Of a stretch of 64,000 nucleotides of DNA, positions 59,929-64,000 are shown piece after piece. The translations under genes and the position numbers were made by a program. Each line of letters begins with the position of its first letter. Positions within the stretch are counted from its first letter, which is position 1. This stretch comes from Gentiana macrophylla (Eukaryota; Streptophyta; Magnoliopsida; Gentianales; Gentianaceae): assembly GCA_026214975.1 (NCBI GenBank), contig JAOBSW010001085.1, positions 1 to 64,000 on the forward strand. Direction: 5' to 3'. Under the pieces are notes generated by a model that was not told the DNA's origin, ran no database searches, and was given only the letters and a program-made list of their open reading frames with translations.

Positions 59929-60504
59929 AAAATTGTGTATAGTGAAGAAAAAAAATGTGAAGTTGAAGTTAATGTTTGGATTTCAGAATTGTAAATAGTT
60001 GGAAGATTGAAGACGAAGTTGATAACCGAGTTTCGTGTATATATCTCGGTTAAAACTCTTTTGCACCTTCTCTTTCTATTTTTATCGTAAATATCTTTTA
60101 GTTAGCCCCGAACCCTAGCCTAAAGTTATAACCCTTGAAGCCATGCTCGATCGTACTATACGACGATAACCTCGATTAGTCGATATGTTTACGACATATA
60201 AGCCTATGGTGTAACCCTGCCCTGGTACTTACGTGTTTATAATCCGAACCGGTCGTTAGTAGTCAAAGAAGCTGTTTTCACGTACACACCTTCAGTATTC
60301 AACACAAGGTAAAACCAAAGTTATTGGTATTCGTGTTTTTACTCTTGTCTTACCTATACGATACGAAAGACTCATTATACAGTTACAGTGTTGACTCTAT
60401 TATTGTTTGGGCTCGTAATATTTCGATTTTCGGGAAAAAGGCAGGCGTGTCCTTTTATGGAAACAAAATATTATATTCTTTACTTATTTATGGAGTTAAG
60501 TATT

Positions 60505-60510
<6 letters not shown>
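59929..60510. other. Intergenic, no gene seen
   Basis: Mixed-composition DNA between the TRIM and the AT microsatellite. The frames at 60324-60569 run into the repeat and show no domain. Confidence 0.4.

Positions 60511-60556
<46 letters not shown>
60511..60556. repeat. (AT)n microsatellite
   Basis: About 22 uninterrupted AT units directly followed by GGGAGAAAATATG. Probably polymorphic. Confidence 0.9.
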
Positions 60557-60558
<2 letters not shown>

Positions 60559-61585
60559 AGAAAATATGATTTTAAGTAATAGGGAAGGATTTTCAATTTA
60601 AGGAAAATAAATCCCATTAGTTCCCATAACTTAAAAGAAATCAAAAATTTCTTCTTACGCTCTAAGAACGGCGTTGAGAGCACAAAATTAGGGCTGAGAG
60701 TTTCTCTTCTAGTTTTTAAATCAAATCTTAACGGTTTTCAGATCAGAGTAGAGCAGCGGAATCGTCGTGAAGAGAGCGTCGATTCAACACCAGAAAGTTG
60801 GAGTTTTTTTAAGGTATGTTTCGAGCCCTAGTTATGTTCTTGACTGAGTTTGATGGATTCAAACTCATTAATTCGTAGTTTTGTTTGGTTAGAAGAATGT
60901 GATCGCATCGAATTTAAATATGGATTCATCACATAGGTTTCTGCAGAAAAGATCAAGTTTTGCTGCAGCTTTTCTGAGAGTTTGGCTTGGATTAGCTTGC
61001 TTGAAAGGTAAGAGGCTCTTCCTACGAATTAGTTATGGTTTATAGAGGCTATATCATGTTTTGAAGCGTTTTTGTATCAAAGTTTATACCTCTATGTTGC
61101 CAAAGGATTTAAGGTTTGTTTTGGATCATAAAAGTTAGGTTTTTCTAATGTTTTTCTGATTACAATTGTGTAGAACACGTTTGGAATCGAGTAGAGATCG
61201 TAAAGTGCAGAAAATCATGTTTTTAGGGTTTTACTGCGTCAAATGCGTACACATTGGCTAGCAATACACACGCATTCCTGTTACATGATGTATGGCTTTA
61301 GTCTCAGCAGGTGGAATGCGCACGCATTCGTGATTCAGGATGTTAAGTCCTTTTCACAGCAGGTGCAATGCGCACGCATTCAATGGAATGCGCAGCATTC
61401 TCGCTTTCAAGATAGTTCGAGTTGCTCCTAAAGATAAGCAATGCTTGCGCGATTATCGGACGTAAACTTCCAAACAAGTTTCTCAGTCGTGGAATGCGCA
61501 CGCATTGGCCCCAGTTTTTAATAAAATGTTGTTTTAAGCTATGGAATGAGTTTTAAACGTTGTTTCATTATCTAATAACATTAAG
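60557..61585. repeat. Repeat-like region with AATGCGCACGCATT palindromes
   Basis: A near-palindromic phrase, GAATGCGCACGCATTC or close variants, occurs at 61314, 61366, 61386 (shortened) and 61492. Two copies are preceded by CAGCAGGTG. Looser variants lie at about 61245-61275. The remainder (60640-61230) reads like transcribed LTR or leader sequence but shows no coding domain. Confidence 0.55.
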
Positions 61586-61586
61586 G

Positions 61587-61985
61587 GTTTATTGTTAAAA
61601 AGGATAATTTGAAACTAGAAATTTGTAAACAGGTCAGTGGAATTTGACAAGTGTTTATTCAACTATAATTTAAAATCTCTCATATTTAATTACAAAAACG
61701 AATATATCTTTTGATCTGAACGTCAAAAGATCATAATTCTTTCACCACATTTTTCTTTTTTTTTTCGTTCTCCTTATTTAGACAACCAATTTCATATTTT
61801 TCCGATGTCATTTCGAGGCCATTTTTGTCAAAAATAATGAAACAGTGGGATAGTGAATTTGAAGTCAATTCCACTGTACTGAACAATGGATTTGGAGTAA
61901 CTAATAGTGGAATTTCCTTATCACCCAATTTGTATTTTCACTGTCATGATTCCTATTTTTTCCCTCTTATTTGTCCATTTAAAAA
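61587..61985. mobile_element. MITE-like element of the family found inside the hAT MITE
   Basis: The left end, TTATTGTTAAAAAGGAT...CAGTGGAATTT, and the right end (TCCTATTTTTTCC...TATTTGTCC) match the edges of the segment at about 53830-54060. The interior repeats AGTGGAAT/ATTCCACTGT. The plus frame at 61825-62178 starts inside this element and has no domain support. Confidence 0.5.
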
Positions 61986-62698
61986 ACTCCATCTAACATT
62001 AATTAAACATGAACAAGCCTTGATTGAGTTTCTGATGCGTTTAGTTCCGGCACCGAATGTACTCTTCAAGGGAGTTGAAGTTCGGGACCGTCGGAAGGGC
62101 ATGATAGGCTTGTGCTTTGATGAACTAAAGTTCCTCAATGTATGTGTACCTGATAGGATGTGGTTTCTAGCTGTTTAAGTAAGGGTAGGGTTGTTAAGGT
62201 GAGCTTTGCTTTGAAAACACTTAGATGTCTAGTTAACACATAATAATTACATACGTGTAGTAAAAGATAAAATGTCATGCTATTCTTCGTCAGGCACCGA
62301 TTCATATCGGCGATGTGGTACGTTCATCAAGGTGAACAACGCTACTGGCTCAAAAGGTTGAAAGGTAGCGGAGGAAATTAATCGAACGTATACGCATACC
62401 GGGAAGACCCCGGAGCTATCAGGTGTTATTCACCGTTAGTTAGCAAGTATATCTTCAGGCTGATAAACGCCATGCGTAGTGCCCTTGAATGCTGACGTAA
62501 CCAAGATAAGTTAAGTTAGAAACGTATATTCATGACATGTTGATGGACATGGAGTGAACCCTAGATTGAGTCGGTCTCAAGAAGATAATTTATTAATTAT
62601 AAAACTTGGTTTATAAACCATAATTAATTTGTAACTTCTACCTCTTTTTGAGTTCTTTGTACTTACCTCAAATGCATTGTTTTTCTATGTGTTTGGTG
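61986..62698. other. Intergenic, no gene seen
   Basis: Moderate GC DNA at about 62020-62460 without a recognisable protein domain. It could be an old retroelement fragment. No polypurine tract precedes the LTR at 62699, so that LTR is not a standard 3' LTR of an element lying here. Confidence 0.35.
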
Positions 62699-64000
62699 TT
62701 GGAATAGTGTCCTAAACCCAATCAGGTTGGACCGGATCCGACCGGGTCGGATCATTTCTACTATTTCTTTATGTTTATACATATATTAAATGGTTTTTCT
62801 GTTGTCGTATATATGTTCTTTTTAAAGAACAAATTATGAATTGTTATATGATAACGTCCTTAGTATTAAACTGTGATAGAGAAACCATGATAAGCGATTA
62901 TGGTTGATGAGATCTCTAATCACTTTAATAAGTTTGATACTTAAATGTCTCTAGGCTGATGTAATATTAAACAGGGCATTGATAATATGAACAGGCTAGC
63001 ACGTATTAGATGTCTTCTGTTTTTAGGGCAGGGATAGATCTCGTCTATCGAAGTGTAGTGACACTTGGAATGTACGTGGACGTGTATTAGAGAATGCGTA
63101 CGTTAGACTGACCCACTTACACGGTTAAGTGTCACACTATGTGGCGGTTATGTAATTATCCTTTGGACCGGAGTCTTCATGGCATCACGGTGTGCATTGT
63201 CATGCTTTGACACTATTGAGGTTTCCCCAGCCACGGGCGATCATGCGGTAGTGATTGGGTATGATATTGAAGCATCGCGGATTATACATGATTGGTAAAT
63301 GCAGGAATCGCGTATCCTATGATTATGATTGAATATCCGAAATACCCTTCTTATAAGGAATGTCTTACTCTCGTGAATCTTTGCAAAGTGGGAGTAAATG
63401 AGTTACTTCGAGAGAGCATGATATCCAGATTATAAGATACGGTCGTTAATGTTTAACACTCGACGTACGACCGTATGGATATTATTACAGCGATAGTATT
63501 GTAAGTTACACGGTAACTGTTTTACATGAAAGATAGTAGTCATTGCATTTGACTCTTCCGATGATTGGGGGTCACGGTGTGTTGCTAGACGCTATCCCGT
63601 GATCGTTAGGTATGAAGGGCATTTTCGTAATTTGCACTTTGTGTCTACGGCCAACATATTCGGAAGCCTATCGGGTCACACACATATGAACATCTAGCCG
63701 GATTAAAATGTGGTTATAGATGATAACCAAATAAGGAAAGTTTATCTCGAGACTATAAATGTTATAGTGGTAAATTAATATGGTGGTATTTATTTATTAT
63801 GAATAAATTAAATATAAGATATTAATAATATTATATTAATTAAAGAATATTCCGGATGCCAATTTATTGGCTAAGGTGGCGCAATTTGTGTGTGTATAAG
63901 ATACACTTGGATTGTGCAATTTAATTAATGGTATTACCAAATATTAATATTAGATATTAATATATGGGAGTTATTATTTGCACCACACTAAACCTACATT
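62699..64000 (+). mobile_element. LTR of the copia family (copy C), cut by the window edge
   Basis: Begins TGTTGGAATAGTGTCC and follows the family LTR through the AT-rich middle segment to the window edge. It keeps the segment deleted from the 19911 LTR. Because the end is outside the window, I cannot tell a solo LTR from the 5' LTR of a full element. Confidence 0.85.

Noticed and set aside
61825..62178. 117-codon plus-strand open frame
   Set aside because: It starts within a MITE-like repeat and runs across its end into unrelated DNA; no domain is recognisable.

Overview
The window is nuclear DNA of a flowering plant, most likely a eudicot. It is AT-rich, the real genes have GT-AG introns, and most of the sequence is retrotransposon and DNA-transposon debris. 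The species cannot be told from the sequence. Only three host genes are well supported, all on the minus strand: a complete nine-exon MED26c-type Mediator subunit gene (11757-16255), a three-exon NYN/LOTUS-domain nuclease gene of the mitochondrial MNU1/MNU2 type (46604-51283), and a single-exon gene for a plant-specific membrane protein (55388-55995). The last two each carry one apparent single-base deletion in an otherwise well-kept reading frame.

Layout. 1-7020: a decayed Ty1/copia element on the minus strand, its internal part plus a roughly 2-kb LTR with Met-tRNA primer site. 7.0-11.7 kb: small elements (Mutator-type MITE, Stowaway-type end, a tRNA-derived SINE with perfect target-site duplication), simple repeats and a broken exon of a USP-domain kinase. 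11.7-16.3 kb: MED26c, whose intron 7 holds an antisense LINE fragment. 16.5-19.9 kb: LINE RNase H fragment between Stowaway-like ends, tandem duplications and GATC-rich palindromes. 19.9-28.2 kb: a second copy of the same copia family in the opposite orientation. 28.46-36.17 kb: a Helitron with both termini recognisable, carrying remnants of a PIF1 helicase and an RPA-like gene. 36.2-41.8 kb: Ty3/gypsy-type LTR pieces. 42-45 kb: degenerate tandem repeats.

46.6-51.3 kb: the nuclease gene. 51.9-54.2 kb: an old LINE body into which a solo TRIM LTR, a 5'-truncated L1-type LINE and a hAT MITE were separately inserted, each with its own target-site duplication. 55.4-56.0 kb: the membrane-protein gene. 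56-62.7 kb: AT-rich intergenic DNA with a Helitron-like 5' end, a complete TRIM element, an AT microsatellite, a cluster of short GC palindromes and a MITE. 62.7 kb to the right edge: a third LTR of the copia family.

From memory, the Arabidopsis counterparts of the nuclease and of MED26c carry adjacent locus numbers (At5g09840 and At5g09850). The window therefore looks like an ancestral neighbouring pair driven about 30 kb apart by nested transposons. I found no CRISPR array, operon, tRNA gene or rRNA gene, and no convincing new multi-gene system. The novelty lies in element structure and gene integrity.
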